From NCBI GenBank assembly GCA_946902875.1, contig OX336340.1, forward strand, positions 4,361,739 through 4,425,738: a stretch of 64,000 bases of DNA. The letters are read 5' to 3'. The position numbers and the translations under genes were made by a program. The notes under the pieces are model-generated. The model was not told the DNA's origin. It made no database searches and worked only from the letters and a program-made list of their open reading frames with translations. Shown here one piece after another: positions 1 to 10,295 of the stretch. The first letter of the stretch is position 1, and every line of letters starts with the position of its first letter. The stretch comes from Nematopogon swammerdamellus. Taxonomy: Eukaryota > Arthropoda > Insecta > Lepidoptera > Adelidae.

Positions 1-1
1 G

Positions 2-142
2 ATCGTGTCCCGCCGTGTAAAATATGCCGAATCGCAAGTGCGAACTCTGACCAAGCGCAAGACAATTAGCCTGGACAGTAATGCAGAATTCAAGAAAAGG
101 CGGCGCTGTCACAAGACTAAGGAACATTACCTGGAACAATAA
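2..142 (+). pseudogene. Partial unrecognised reading frame entering from the left edge
   Basis: A 46-codon stop-free frame runs from base 2 to a TAA at 140-142. It is rich in Lys/Arg (a KKRRR run near its end). It is followed at once by a retroposon-type tail, so it may be the C-terminus of an element-encoded protein or of a host gene whose start lies left of the window. No family is recognised. A frame this short could be chance. Confidence 0.3.
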
Positions 143-333
143 TCTCAACAACCAAAGGTTGACTGGAAGAAATCACTTAAAGTGATAAGTCCGCCTTTGC
201 ACGCTACTGTTCTCTTGTTTCCGTGTGAATTGTTAGCTTCTATTCTTCTGTATGTTATCTTCTGTCTTGTGTATCTCTGTGTTTTTGTGTGCAATAAAGC
301 ATTTCTATTCTATTCTATTCTACTAAATCACCG
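143..333 (+). repeat. Non-LTR type 3' tail (AAGTCCGCCTTTG family) with TTCTA tail
   Basis: Carries CAAAGGTTGACTGG, then AAGTCCGCCTTTGCA, then CAATAAAGCATTTCTATTC and a short pentanucleotide tail. The same block recurs at 62081-62185 and 62480-62580. The AATAAAG plus simple-repeat end suggests a retrotransposon 3' end. The parent element is not identified. Confidence 0.6.
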
Positions 334-860
334 CCGTGCCGATGAGTCCTGCTCCTCCTTCGTTTTCCGGCGCATAATTCCTCAATAACTTTATCGTGTA
401 TGTATCAACTTGTGATATTATCTGGTTTATCCATCTCATACAGTCCACTTTGCTCACCAACAGTATTGCTGTCGCCGTAATCTGCTTTCCGGTTATCCCT
501 CCCCACTCGACCAGGAACTACCTCAGTTGGTAACGCTCTGTACTTTTTTTTCCTGACAATATATCAACATGAAAATGTGCTTACTGCCATTAAAGCCCCA
601 TACAAGGTAAGCAAGCACGGTGCAAATGTCACGGGTGCAAGCAAGATAGCAACACCGTTTTTTTGCGCGTTGGAGTAATAATAAAGGATGCATCGCGCGG
701 AAATTTGCAGCGTAAGCGAAATTCGGTTTTGATGTTTTTATTGTAATTACGAATTCTGACAAAAAAAGTAAAAAGCTATCGACATCGAATTATTAATCAA
801 CGAATAAAATTTTTTTTTCAAACCTTACTCTGGTCACGTTACGTCTCATGCGTTTTTATT
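334..860. other. No recognised feature
   Basis: AT-rich DNA with short homopolymer runs. No coding similarity, TIR pair or SINE body was seen on either strand. Confidence 0.6.
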
Positions 861-1185
861 AGGTTTCCGTATCCCGTACGGAAACCTATTACTAAGCCTC
901 CGCCGTCCGTCCGTCTGTCCGAGGGCTGTTCTCTTGAACCGTAATAGGTAGCCCGTTGAAATTTTCACAGAATATGTGTTACTATGGCGGATATAACAAA
1001 AAATAATAAAAAAAAGAAAATGTTAAAAATTAAGGGGGCTCCCATACAACAAACGTACCGAAAAATGGATTAGTCACACTACTGAATAATAGATGGCGCC
1101 ACAGGCTTTTATACATTGCATTGCTGAAAGACAAAAGATATGCGGATAGATACGGAAACCTCCGTGCGCGAGCAAAACTCGCACT
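861..1185 (+). repeat. Element P copy
   Basis: Starts TTAGGTTTCCGTATCCC, then ACCTATTACTAAGCCT, a GTCCGTCCGTC stretch, TTGAAATTTTCACAGAAT and TGGCGGATATAAC. Ends near CTCCGTGCGCGAG and CTCGCACTT. This block order recurs in more than ten copies across the window. In other copies the end reads GAGTTCGACTCGCACTTGG, which resembles a Pol III B box read in reverse, so a SINE-like origin is possible. Confidence 0.75.
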
Positions 1186-1530
1186 TAACAGATTTTTTAT
1201 AAGTAAATTCAGAGGCTTTCATGATTTTAGGGTCCCATCGCAAAATCGGTGGTACAACATAGTGGTGCGACAGATAAACGATTTTGAGAAACTATAGGTC
1301 GTCAAAAGCAAAATGTAAACAACAAAAGAGTGATGTTAAGGAATAAGGGATGCAAGTTCCTCCGAGCAACGTCCATAATATGTAGTACCTCTAGAACACA
1401 CTGAGCGACCCTACAAATTGGCCCTTGGCTCAGAGACTCCGACCATGAGAGCAAAGAACCGTTTTTTTTGCGAACTAATCAAATCGTCTTTTTAAAAACC
1501 TATCGATCTTCCCTATGCATGATGGATGAT
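1186..1530. other. No recognised feature
   Basis: AT-rich sequence without a recognised element or reading frame. Confidence 0.55.
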
Positions 1531-1848
1531 TGATGAAGTTCTACAATATACAAAACTGAATATATGGAGGCTGACCGTGGTTCGGATTTCACGTTAAACT
1601 GTAGGTCCCTTCCCTTCTTACCTTAATAGGTGGTAGGGTTTATCCCGCACGGTTTGGTAACACCGCACTGAATGAAACGTCGGTCGAAATGGCTATGTAA
1701 ATAGCTCGTGTTTTCCGTCCAGTTCAGTGTAGCCGACATAAAATGAAGGGAAGCACTGACACGACACGGTATTATGGGCTGACATCACGGATGTTGTAGG
1801 TGATGTAGCCAACCGTGTCAGTTACCATAAAAAAAAAGAGTAATATTG
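1531..1848 (+). repeat. SINE-5S family copy with an alternative 5' end
   Basis: From about 1571 it has GAGGCTGACCGTGGTTCGG, the shared central domain, and the tail ending GTGTCAGTTACCAT-A(n). The tRNA A box and 5S segment are absent. In their place is GATGAAGTTCTACAATAT and AAACTGAATAT. The same substitute 5' sequence precedes the SINE at 60690-61000 in the opposite orientation. Confidence 0.7.
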
Positions 1849-2559
1849 ATTGGTGCATATCACAGAAAGAGCAGATTTTTCCTTGCAGCTGCAATGCAGC
1901 CTTAACAAGTGCCATATTATGTTGCCACGCAATCTAGACCGGAAGAGCTGACAGCAGTGCCAGCAATTATCCCATACGGAAAGCATTCAACCAGTGATTG
2001 CCGACCCTGCACAGAGAGCGACCTTAGTTACTTACAATCCCTGCCATCGCCCTCGCCTCGACCTTTCCTACCACCGGCCCACGTCAATGTCGGTCTACAT
2101 AACCCGAACGCGCAGGTATTATCAATCTATCAGTATCACACACACGTAGGTAGGTGCCACGCACTTTCCGGCATTCATAGCCACTGTATTAGGCACTCTT
2201 ACAGATTGCTAGGCGCGCAAACTTGTTGGGATTCTCTTAAACGCAACATTAAGACGCCACGAAGCTGAACGTGTGGAGAATTTCTACGGCAATTACATTA
2301 TGTTTGTAAGGTCAAACATGACCAAGTGGAAATATTATTCGTGACGAAATTTTAATGACCTCGACAGCCATAGGTATAGGTATATAGTATAGGTATATAT
2401 TTTTTGGGATTCGTTCAATTAATCTCGCTTGCATTAGCATAAAAACCAACAAACTTCTCTGACGGTTCCGATCGTATCCCCTGAATCCCCTCTGCATTTT
2501 GCTCCATAGATGGTGCTGTAAAAAAGTAAAATAAATAACGCCATAACTAAAATACTGTC
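1849..2559. other. No recognised feature; one isolated 119-codon open frame
   Basis: An open frame at 1909-2268 (+) is Pro/Ser/His-rich, has no recognisable motif and begins at a poor ATG context. I do not call it a gene. The rest is AT-rich and unassigned. Confidence 0.45.
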
Positions 2560-2569
2560 TGGTGGCCCA

Positions 2570-3950
2570 GAACAAAGCTGAGCACAGGAGTCGAGAAGCT
2601 ACAGCGACTCCAAAGACTGGCGTGCGTGGCAACAACAGGATGCATGCGCACAACTCCGACTACAGCTATGGAGGTAATACTATCTCTAGTACCGCTAGAC
2701 CTGTACGTACTACAGGAGGCTGCGTCAGCGGCGGTGAGACTCAGAAACTCTGGGACTCTGGCACACTAACGCCACACTGCCACACACAAAGCTTTTTCAG
2801 AAGGTAACAGCGGAGATACCGCTACTGGCGGCCTGCTGTGACCGCATCCCAAATTGTATGTATTTGTGAGATTATACACTATCAACCTGGCCGGAGAGGC
2901 CAAAGACCAATCAGAGGAGCTACGCATATATACCGATGGCTCCAAGACGAAGACAGGCACAGGTGCTGCAGCGCACTCCCTGGACCTAAACATCAACAGG
3001 TCACTTACCTTGGACAACACAACTCAATATTCCAGGCAGAATGTGTCGGGATCATTGAAGCAGCTACAATAGTGGCCCAGCGGAACATGGAGGGACACAG
3101 CATCAAGATACTGTCGGACGGCGCCTTAGTACTAGCGGCGCTGAACGGCAGTATAATGAGCTCAGGACAAATCCGTCAATGTCACCTCGCGCTGGAGGCC
3201 ATTGCTACAAGAAACAAGGTAACGCTACAGTGGATAAAGGGACACAGCGGATCCCGGGGCGACGATGCTGCTGATGAACTCGCGAAGAGGGGATCCAGCA
3301 GCAAACCTGAAGGACCCGAAGCTCTAGTACCACTACCACACAACCAACTGAAAAGTTGGATACACAAACGTACGTATCAACTACACATAGACAGATGGGC
3401 AGCGGGCAGTGACTGCAGACAGGCGAGGGAGGCAATGGCGAAGCCGGATCTTCGTCTCGCCAAGACGCTGCTCCGTGTCATTAGATCAAAACTACGCATA
3501 GTGATAGTATGCTTACTGGTCACTGTACCCTTAACAGACACCTCTATGTAATTGGAGTAACGGACAGTCCACTGTGCAGAGCATGCCTGCAGGCGGACGA
3601 GACACCCACCCACGTGCTGCTGGAGTGCGAGGAGTTGGCAGACATAAGGGCGAAGGAGCTGGGAGGCCCTACTACACTTCAGGAGGCGTGCCAAGACCCA
3701 AGGAGTGTGCCGCCTCCTGGAAGAACTCGGCTGGTTGGAGTAAGGCCGTGGGACGCGCAAAAGGCCTGCACAAGAGCGGGCTTAGGCGCGGAGAACGAGT
3801 CCGAACAACAACAACTAAAATAAGTTTATATGAGAACTGGATTGAGTCAAAAAGAAAACTAAGGTGTAGGTACCTATTTAAAGCTGTTCTATTTGAAAGA
3901 CCAAGCGTTTACTTTTTAATATGACAAATTACAATTTTTTTTAATGCTCG
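2570..3950 (+). pseudogene. Degenerate LINE: RT C-terminus, RNase H domain and CCHC finger
   Basis: Frame 2593-2769 gives KLQRLQRLACVATTG and then MRTTPTTAMEV, the pattern just after the polymerase core in R1/LOA/I-type LINEs. Frames from 2854 and 2838 then give RNase H: YTDGSKTKTG, FQAECVGIIEA, ILSDGALVLAAL and AADELAKRG, so all four acidic positions are present. From 3509 comes a Cys-X2-Cys-X8-His-X4-Cys finger (CRACLQADETPTHVLLEC). Frameshifts near 3000 and 3500 and a stop at 2767 make it a pseudogene. A related C-terminus lies at 38110-38822. The clade is my inference from having RNase H plus a C-terminal finger; the 5' end is missing. Confidence 0.85.
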
Positions 3951-3957
3951 ACATGTG

Positions 3958-4045
3958 GCGCTGAGCCGGGTGGCTTAGCTGTCTATCGACGCCCATTAAT
4001 ATTCGGTCGCATGCGGGGGTTGCGAATTCCATGTCTGCCTGACTG
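3958..4045 (+). repeat. tRNA-like SINE head (degenerate)
   Basis: GTGGCTTAGCTG fits a Pol III A box, and GGGTTGCGAATTCC about 50 bases on resembles a B box. No body of either main SINE family follows. Confidence 0.4.
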
Positions 4046-4069
4046 ACAGATACATACTGATAATCAATA

Positions 4070-4442
4070 CTAATAATAAATCTTTAAGGGATGGTTATGG
4101 AGTAGGTTAGTTTGTTTTATAAGATATTGCGTTTGTAGACTCTATGTATGTATGATACTTACTAAAACTAAATTGACGATTTTTAGAAATATTTTCTGTA
4201 TGTATGTATGTTCCTCCATAACTCTTAAACCGATCATCCGAATTCGATGAAACTTAGTACATGTACATTTAGCCATACGTGATACAGGATAGGCTATATA
4301 AAATTCAGTTCCGGTTACGCTAAGATGCTGCTCTTACAAACCGAATTGTTCCGCGCCGAAATAAAGGTACGGTAGCGGGCTTACGTACTTTCTTCTTTTT
4401 AAATACGAATTTCACGCGATCGAAGCCGCGGGCAAAAGCTAA
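4070..4442 (+). mobile_element. Helitron-like non-autonomous element, copy 1
   Basis: Runs from AATAATAAATCTTTAAGGG to GCGGGCAAAAGCTAA. Internal marks are CCATAACTCTTAAACCGATC, GATACAGGATAGGCTA and AATACGAATTTCACGCGA. A second copy is at 47585-47955. It has no TIRs and ends AGCTA(G), which fits Helitron-like families of Lepidoptera. No hairpin or TC start was confirmed. Confidence 0.55.
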
Positions 4443-4655
4443 TATTGATAATAAATAATACAAATCAGTTGTGAGCATTCTAATGGCACTTTAGCCGTGG
4501 TGCTTAATTGGCAGCCATCAGGGAGGAGAACTAGCGTCATCACTTCATCAGTCGCAGCAAATATAAGAAGAAACCGGTCTTTGAAGCTGAGAAAATGTAT
4601 AGTGTACATTATTGAGTACTTAGTAAGTACTTCCTCTGCCTCATATTATAATATA

Positions 4656-5051
4656 AGGTGTTTCGTTAGTCATGTCATTAACTTCGGGAGGGTTACATAC
4701 ACACTCAAATAAACACGTTACGCAAAAATTATATTATGTTTATAGTATTACTTTTCGAGAAATTTAACAAAACATGTTTGCTACCTAAACATTAACCTGT
4801 GTGTTAACAGTAGGTAACTTGCATTGTACGGGCTCAATGACCGTACTATGTTCAAACGCAGAACAGCTGTTTGTTGTAAGTAAGTCACAAGGTCATTATG
4901 ATTGGTTTTTACAGCTACTTATTTGATTTTATTTTTTTGTTAAGAGAAAAAAATGCTCCTATAAACATATGGTTTTTTTTCTTACGTAAAGTGTTTATTT
5001 GAGTGTGTATGTAACCCTCCCGAAGTTAATGACATGACTAACAAAACACCT
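4656..5051. mobile_element. MITE with about 63-bp TIRs and TA target duplication
   Basis: The left TIR AGGTGTTTCGTTAGTCATG and the right CATGACTAACAAAACACCT are inverted over about 60 bp (including CTTCGGGAGGGTTACATAC). TA flanks at 4654-4655 and 5052-5053 suggest a Tc1/mariner-type mechanism. There is no internal coding capacity. Confidence 0.8.
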
Positions 5052-5055
5052 TATC

Positions 5056-5110
5056 CGACTAGCTTTTGCCCGAGGCTTCGCTCGGGGTAAACTCAGTTTA
5101 CCGCGAGCGA
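5056..5110 (-). repeat. Helitron-like 3' end fragment
   Basis: CTAGCTTTTGCCCGAGGCTT is the reverse complement of the GGGCAAAAGCTAG end of the Helitron-like copies. Confidence 0.45.
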
Positions 5111-5385
5111 AGCACACCGCTCAGCTCAGGACACCGGATGGCTAAGCCCAAATGACAGTGGGTTGAGCACGTCAGAACGTTGGATTAAACACCGGGTGCT
5201 ACACTAGCAGCCGTGGACAAGGAAACGTAGCGTGGTGGGAGGGAAGACCACCCGCCAAGCGGGACGTGCTTCCGCAGCAAGGCCGCGAGGACTGGGTGAA
5301 ACATTGGAGAGGAATATGTCCAGCAGTGGGCGTGTAAACGCTTACTGACATCCGGGTATTGGCGGAGACACCGCAAGCAAAGCCG
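5110..5385 (+). pseudogene. RTE-type LINE 3' end, 5' truncated
   Basis: Corresponds to the C-terminal coding end and 3' UTR of the RTE family seen at 49.0-50.3 kb. Recognisable blocks are GTGGACAAGGAAACG, GAAGACCACCCGCC and TATGTCCAGCAGTGG. The reading frame is broken throughout. Confidence 0.65.
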
Positions 5386-5577
5386 CACATCTCAAAACTT
5401 TCCGGTCAAAAATTTCCTATTTACGTAGATACGACTGGAATAAAAACAGCAAAACAAAATAAGTGTGGAAAAAATTTGTGTGGTTTCAATTACGCTAATA
5501 ATATTTAATTCAATAATTGCATGCTTATTATAGAAATACTGTATATAGCTCTTGGGTACTACATACGTAGTACGTTT

Positions 5578-5950
5578 GTCAGCCTCGGTAGCTGAGTGGT
5601 GCAGTCGGTCGACTGTTATTAAGCAACCTTGGGCGCGGTCAGCACTTGGATGGGTGACCGCTCGACCGTTGGAGGCTGACCGTGGTTCGGATTCAACGTT
5701 AAACTGTAGGTCCCTTCCCTTCTTACCTTACTAGGTGGAGGGTTTTCCCGGCCGGGTTGCTACCACCGCACTGAACGAAGCGTCGTCGGTCGAAACGGCT
5801 ATGCAAATAGTTCGTGTTTTCCGTCCAGTTCAGTGTAGCCGAATGAAATGAAGGGAAGCACTGACATGGCACCTAGTTCACCCGGTGTTATGGGCTGACA
5901 TCACGGATGTTATAGGTGATATAGCCAACCGTGTGTTTCCATAAAAAAAA
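5578..5950 (+). repeat. SINE-5S, full-length copy
   Basis: CAGCCTCGGTAGCTGAGTGG supplies a tRNA-like A box. Next comes a 5S-rRNA-like segment (TTAAGCAACCTTGGGCGCGG, CACTTGGATGGGTGACCGC), then a B-box-like GTGGTTCGGATTC, the shared central domain, and a tail ending GTGTTTCCAT-A(n). About 370 bp. Transcription would be by Pol III. Confidence 0.85.
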
Positions 5951-5999
5951 TACCTACGTACCTACTTACTTACTACTTAGGTAGGCGAACGTTCGGATG

Positions 6000-6250
6000 A
6001 GTTCGAGGCGAAGTAGCGCGAGTTAGGGTTTTGACGGTTAACCGTCCGACCGTTGTGGCTGGCGGTAGTAAAGATTCCACGTAAAACTGTAGTGGTACCT
6101 TCCAATACTTACTAGGTGGTAGGTTGTTCGGATGGATCACCAAGGACCACCTTATCGAATTAAGGTCCGCCGAAACGACTATGAAAATATTTCGCGTTTT
6201 CCGCCCAGTTCAGTTCATCCGCCCTCCGGCATGACCGAAGGGATGGGGGG
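6000..6250 (+). repeat. Diverged SINE-5S family copy
   Basis: Retains CGACCGTTG, AAAACTGTAG, ACTAGGTGGTAGG and CGTTTTCCGCCCAGTTCAG with many changes. It looks older than its neighbours. Confidence 0.55.
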
Positions 6251-6521
6251 TTGAATTTTTAAACTTCATCCTATATTATAAAAAAAAAATTGCCCAATTC
6301 AAATCTGCCTCTCACATAATAATAATCATAGAACTTTCGGTATCGGTACTCCTCTCGGCGAAATACAGAACAGACACAATCTTATTGAGTTGAGCCGATA
6401 TCCCTATTTCGCCAGAACAACCTATGTGTAAGCTATAAATACGTCCCTGGATGTACCAGATCATGTCAGACAGACTCCACGATAGTGTGATTTACGCAAC
6501 GAGCAGCGGGCCCAGTATATA

Positions 6522-6715
6522 CCCTAATCACGAGATTTAACCTACTATGAACCTACTATGATACGCCCCGTGTTCTCCGCATCATTTTGTATGGAGAAAC
6601 GGAGCAGCGCCTCTAGTGATAGATTTGCGAACTTCGTTTCTCCATACAAAATGATGCGGAGAACACGGCGGCGGCGTAGCGTAGCGTAGCATAGTAGGTT
6701 AAATCTCGTGATTGG
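6522..6715. mobile_element. Hairpin MITE family (ATCACGAGATTTAACC), copy 1
   Basis: Arms begin CCTAATCACGAGATTTAACC and pair over about 75 bp with the right half (ATGATGCGGAGAACACGG). The loop carries GCGCCTCTAGTGATAGATTT. Other copies are at 15298-15482 and 35318-35481; the last has TA flanks. Confidence 0.75.
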
Positions 6716-6764
6716 ATCACCGATCATTTCCTAGACTCCTTGTATCGCTAAAGTTGGGACAGCA

Positions 6765-7021
6765 TACATACATACATATCACACACGCTTAATCCCGACA
6801 ATCGGGGTAAGCAGAGTAGTCGGTGTTGTGCTGCAAGAACTCTGGTAAATTACAGCACAACACCGACCACCACGTTTCGCAAAGTATTCGAACAATATTC
6901 AATCGATCAAGCAGCAAGTAAGGCACGAAAACCCACCTGCTGCATGACTCGGTGGAAGTACCGTGCCAAGGTGAGAGGTGCCGATCCCGTCGCCCTTTAG
7001 CACGGCATCTTGTCCTTATCC
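6765..7021 (-). repeat. Element D, 3' part
   Basis: Reverse complement of the element D body at 56280-56525 (ATCCCGACAATCGGGG, ACAGCACAACACCGACCACC, GGTGGAAGTACCGTGCC). Its 5' part continues at 7428-7505 on the far side of a SINE-T insertion. Confidence 0.75.
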
Positions 7022-7427
7022 CTTTTTTTTTTATTTAATCCGGTATGGGTGGCTGAGTCGGAGGGGCCAAAGCACATGCTCTAACCAGCCAATATCACCT
7101 CCGAGAAGGTAGGTGCCATACCGGAGACTTCCCGGGATTGCTGGCTATACTGGACTAGAGGAGAACACAACCGAGGTTGCTTGCGGCCATCTTACATCCA
7201 GTACGGTGGTACCAACCCAGTCGGCTACAATTTGAGCCTACCACATAGTAAGGGGCAAGGGAAGGGACCTACAGTTTTACACCGGTTCCGAACGGTGAAG
7301 CAGCGGGTGTAGGTATGCACGTAAATTTTTTCGTCAGAAAAAACTGATTGGTACACGCCGACGGATTCGAACCTCGGACCTCCCGCATGGCAAGCCGATG
7401 CCCAAACCACTCGGCCACCCGCCGCTT
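7022..7427 (-). repeat. SINE-T, full length, inserted in element D
   Basis: On the minus strand: GGTGGCCGAGTGGTTTGGGC (A box), GAGGTTCGAATCC (B box), TACCAATCAGTTTTTTCTGA, the shared central domain, and the tail CCGGATTAAAT-A(n). It separates GGCGACTAAG from GGATAAGGAC of element D, which places the insertion after element D. Confidence 0.85.
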
Positions 7428-7505
7428 AGTCGCCTTGTACGACATGCATGGGGAGAGATGTTAGTGGGGCTATTCTTTTTAAGTACCGGCCCCACACGGT
7501 ACAAG
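7428..7505 (-). repeat. Element D, 5' head
   Basis: The minus strand reads CCGTGTGGGGCCGGTACTTA and AATAGCCCCAC, then the TCTCCCC and GGCGACTAAG blocks. GTGGGGC and GCCCCAC can pair as a small hairpin. Confidence 0.7.
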
Positions 7506-7564
7506 CACAGGACAGCAGTGGCGACAAGCCACTATAGCGGGGCGGCCGCGGCGGCGCGCGCGCA

Positions 7565-7886
7565 GTGAGCTGCAGGTCTATTCTTGTAAATTCTGACAGC
7601 GGAATCAGCGCTGAGAGCCACTTTAGTAAGTGGCTCTCAGCGCCACAACAGCGCTGATTCCGCTGTCAGAATTTACTAGAATAGACCTGCTGAGCTCACT
7701 CGCGCGGTGTGGCGGCGTGCCACACGATTGTTCTTTGTACGGCATTGTATGAAACAAAACGCAATGCGCGGCGCGAGCAATTCGTCGGGGCAAGCAATTC
7801 GTATGACGAACGTGCAACAATGCAGTTACTTTTTAGGGTTCTGTATCCGCACGGAAGCCTATTACTAAGCCTACGCGCCGTCCGTC
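7565..7886. repeat. Hairpin plus direct repeat, copy 1
   Basis: 7565-7622 pairs with 7625-7700 (GGTCTATTCTTGTAAATTCT against its complement; AGTGGCTCTCAGCGCC). Bases from about 7626 to 7886 recur at 8235-8496 with few differences, including TGTGGCGGCGTGCCACACG. The 3' part runs into an element P start (TTTTTAGGGTTCTGTATCCG). Confidence 0.7.
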
Positions 7887-8234
7887 TGTCTGTCGGTCGG
7901 GACCCATCGACATTTTCCCCATAATGGGTCCCGACTGTTAAAGTCGCTATGTTCCGCATTAGAGTTTATTATTTGTTTTATTATATGTGTGTATCGATCA
8001 TGAAACTATTTCAATGGTGTAGTTATTCAATATTACTGAACAGAGTTCTAGACTACTGGACTTGTTTTTTTTCTTTTCAGTTTTTATTTAAAGTTTATTT
8101 TTTACGCAGTCGGGTTTTTTTATTTTTTAAATTAACTTATTTTTATGAAAGAATTTATGAAAGAATACCACCCCTAAGGGTGGGAAATTAAGAGATGAAC
8201 ACTTTCACACTAAGGAATTTTTGAGACCCAATTT
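7887..8234. other. Spacer between the two direct repeats
   Basis: AT-rich. It holds a block (8058-8122) that recurs inverted at 36562-36625 (AAACCCGACTGCGTACAAAG) and a block (8145-8222) that recurs inverted at 14740-14822. Both are probably fragments of further dispersed repeats. No coding capacity. Confidence 0.5.
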
Positions 8235-8560
8235 GGTAAGTGGCTCTCAGCGCCACAACCGCGCTGATTCCGCTGTCAGAATTTACTAGAATAGACCTGC
8301 TGAGCTCACTCGCGCGGTGTGGCGGCGTGCCACACGATTGTTCTTTGTACGGCATTGTATGAAACAAAACTCAATGCGCGGCGCGTCGTCTCGTCGGGGC
8401 AAGCAATTCGTATGAAGAACGTGCAACAATGCAGTTACTTTTTAGGGTTCCGTATCCGCACGGAAGCCTATTACTAAGCCTACGCGCCGTCCGTCTGTCT
8501 GTCTGTCTGTCTGTGTGTCTGTCCGTCTGCCCGTCCTAGAGCTGTATCTTTCGTGTACAG
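8235..8560 (+). repeat. Direct repeat copy 2, ending in an element P 5' fragment
   Basis: Near-copy of about 7626-7886. It continues into the element P start TTTTTAGGGTTCCGTATCCG, TATTACTAAGCCTACG and a GTCT/GTCC tract. An inverted element P scrap follows at 8570-8622. Confidence 0.7.
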
Positions 8561-8629
8561 CCATTTAAACGTAGTAGGACAGACGGCGGGGCGGCGTAGG
8601 CTTAGTAATAGGATTCCTATTACTCGACA

Positions 8630-9325
8630 TTTGCTCAGAGAGCAATGGAGCGAGCCATGCTGAGAATATACCTACATTATGTGGTGCGTAACGAGGCAAT
8701 CCGCCGACGTCCAAAGGTACCACGTGGGGCCGGTACTTTAAAAGAATAGCCCCACTGCATCTCTCCCCGTGTATGTCGTAAAAGGCGACTAAGGGATATG
8801 ACTCCCTTCTTACATTAAGTACTAGGTGGGAGGGTTTAACCCGCCCGGGTTGATACCACCGCACTGAATGAAAGGTCGGTCGAAACGGCTATGTAAATAG
8901 TTTGTGTTTTCCGTCCAGTTCAGTGTAGCCGGCACGACTGAAGGGAAGCACTGACCTGGCACCAAGTTCACCCGGTTTTATGGGCTGACATCACGGATGT
9001 TGTAGGTGATGTAGCCAACCGTGTCAGTTTGCATAAAAAAAAGGTCGATATTGGGACAAAGGGTGGCTGAGCGCAAACTGGCAGTAGGCTGGGCACGTCA
9101 GCTGAAGAGACGAAGACCGTTGAAGTAACCGTGTCCTACACTGGCGGCCATGGTCAGGAAAACGGAGTGTGGGAAGATCACCAGCCAGGTGGGACGATGG
9201 CGTCAAGAATGTCGTCGAAAAGCAGTCATTGTTCCCCACAGCTGAAGAGCGAGAGGACTGGAGGAAAATTGGAGAGGCGTATGTCCAGCAGTGGACGCAA
9301 ACACGCTGACTCACTGACCGACGAG
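8630..9325 (+). pseudogene. RTE-type LINE C-terminus interrupted by a SINE
   Basis: 8630-8718 encodes QRAMERAML and VRNEAIRRRPKV, matching the RTE frame at 50.0-50.2 kb. 9036-9325 continues with TGGGCACGTCAGCTGAAG, the CCAGCCAGGTGGGACG block and a CTGACTCACTGACC tail. Between them is a SINE of the SINE-5S tail family flanked by AAAGGT on both sides. Confidence 0.75.
8719..9035 (+). repeat. SINE with element D-type head, inside RTE
   Basis: The head is that of element D (GTGGGGCCGGTACTTTAAAA, GCGACTAAGGGATA). It is joined directly to the shared central domain (TACTAGGTGGGAGGGT) and the SINE-5S tail (GTGTCAGTTTGCAT-A(n)). The same head-body junction occurs at 28941, 61130 and, shortened, 63429. 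AAAGGT flanks are a probable target duplication. Confidence 0.8.
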
Positions 9326-9346
9326 TTAAAAAAAACTGTTTAAAAA

Positions 9347-9490
9347 AAACATTGAACTGACTTCAAACGCTAAAAAGTATTAAATAATATTTTGATCTGG
9401 AGTAGAAGGGTTCATCTATAAATTTTCAGGTGTGCTTTTGTACCGCCTTCTACTCAAGATCGAAATATGATTTAATACAAAATATGATTT
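9347..9490 (+). repeat. Element E, left part
   Basis: Starts ATTGAACTGACTTCAAACGC and contains a fold-back (GAGTAGAAGG ... CCTTCTACTC). The intact form is at 24170-24535. The matching right part begins at 14631, so the Jockey LINE sits inside this element. Confidence 0.65.
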
Positions 9491-10219
9491 AAGACAAAAT
9501 ATCCCCAAATTTTATTAAAAACTGTGCTGATAGTCTATGTCCTCCTCTAGTAATCCTATTCAAACGTTCATTATCTGAAGGAGTTGTTCCCTCATTATGG
9601 AAATCAGCGTTTGTCACGCCCCACAGTATGAAATTTGACCTGATTTTCGGACATGGTTTTTTTACTCCAGAACTAGTCAGTCTTTAGTATTTGAAAAGGT
9701 AGAGTAGAACTCCCGTGGGTCAGTTATGTATACTTCCAAAGTTATAAATTTTTGAAAAACAAACTTTTTTTTGGCCGAAAAATTAAAAAAAATTATTGCT
9801 CCGAGATTATGGAATATATTAATAATTATATTTTTCAATATACAAGAATGACTTTACCCCCCTTATTTGAAGCTATTCCAAACCTCCTACAGTTAGTACA
9901 AAACGAGTAAAAATTTATTTTTTATTTTTCGTTTTTATTTTTTTTCTCCTAAACCAAGTCGCATTAGCACAAAATTCTTACATTACAATTAACCCTAGAC
10001 CATGTTTAATAAGTACCAGAAAAAACAAAAGATAATCCCGCTTGGTATAGGAGTTATAGCTACTCAAGATTTTTCGTTAGGGTTGCCATAAAATTTCGGC
10101 CCAAGTTTGGCCGAAAATTTTAAACAACTAAATAATAGTTTGTCCAAATATATCTATGAATAAATTAACCAAGACTTGAAATAGACCAACAGTAAAAAAT
10201 TTTGTGAGAAATTTTAAAT

Positions 10220-10295
10220 TTTAACGTGGAAATCCGTTGTCTCTGCCTACCCCACTGGGAAACAGGCGTGACGTTATGTATGTATGTATGTAGTA
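10220..10295 (+). repeat. LINE/SINE 3' tail inside the Transib-like element
   Basis: GTGGAAATCCGTTGTCTCTG, CACTGGGAAACAGGCGTGAC and a TATGTATG tail. The same tail appears inverted at 35205-35325. Confidence 0.6.

Noticed and set aside
1909..2268. 119-codon frame
   Set aside because: No recognisable domain, biased Pro/Ser/His composition, and no neighbouring splice or promoter evidence.
3377..3760. 127-codon minus-strand frame
   Set aside because: Shadow of the LINE RNase H and finger region on the opposite strand.
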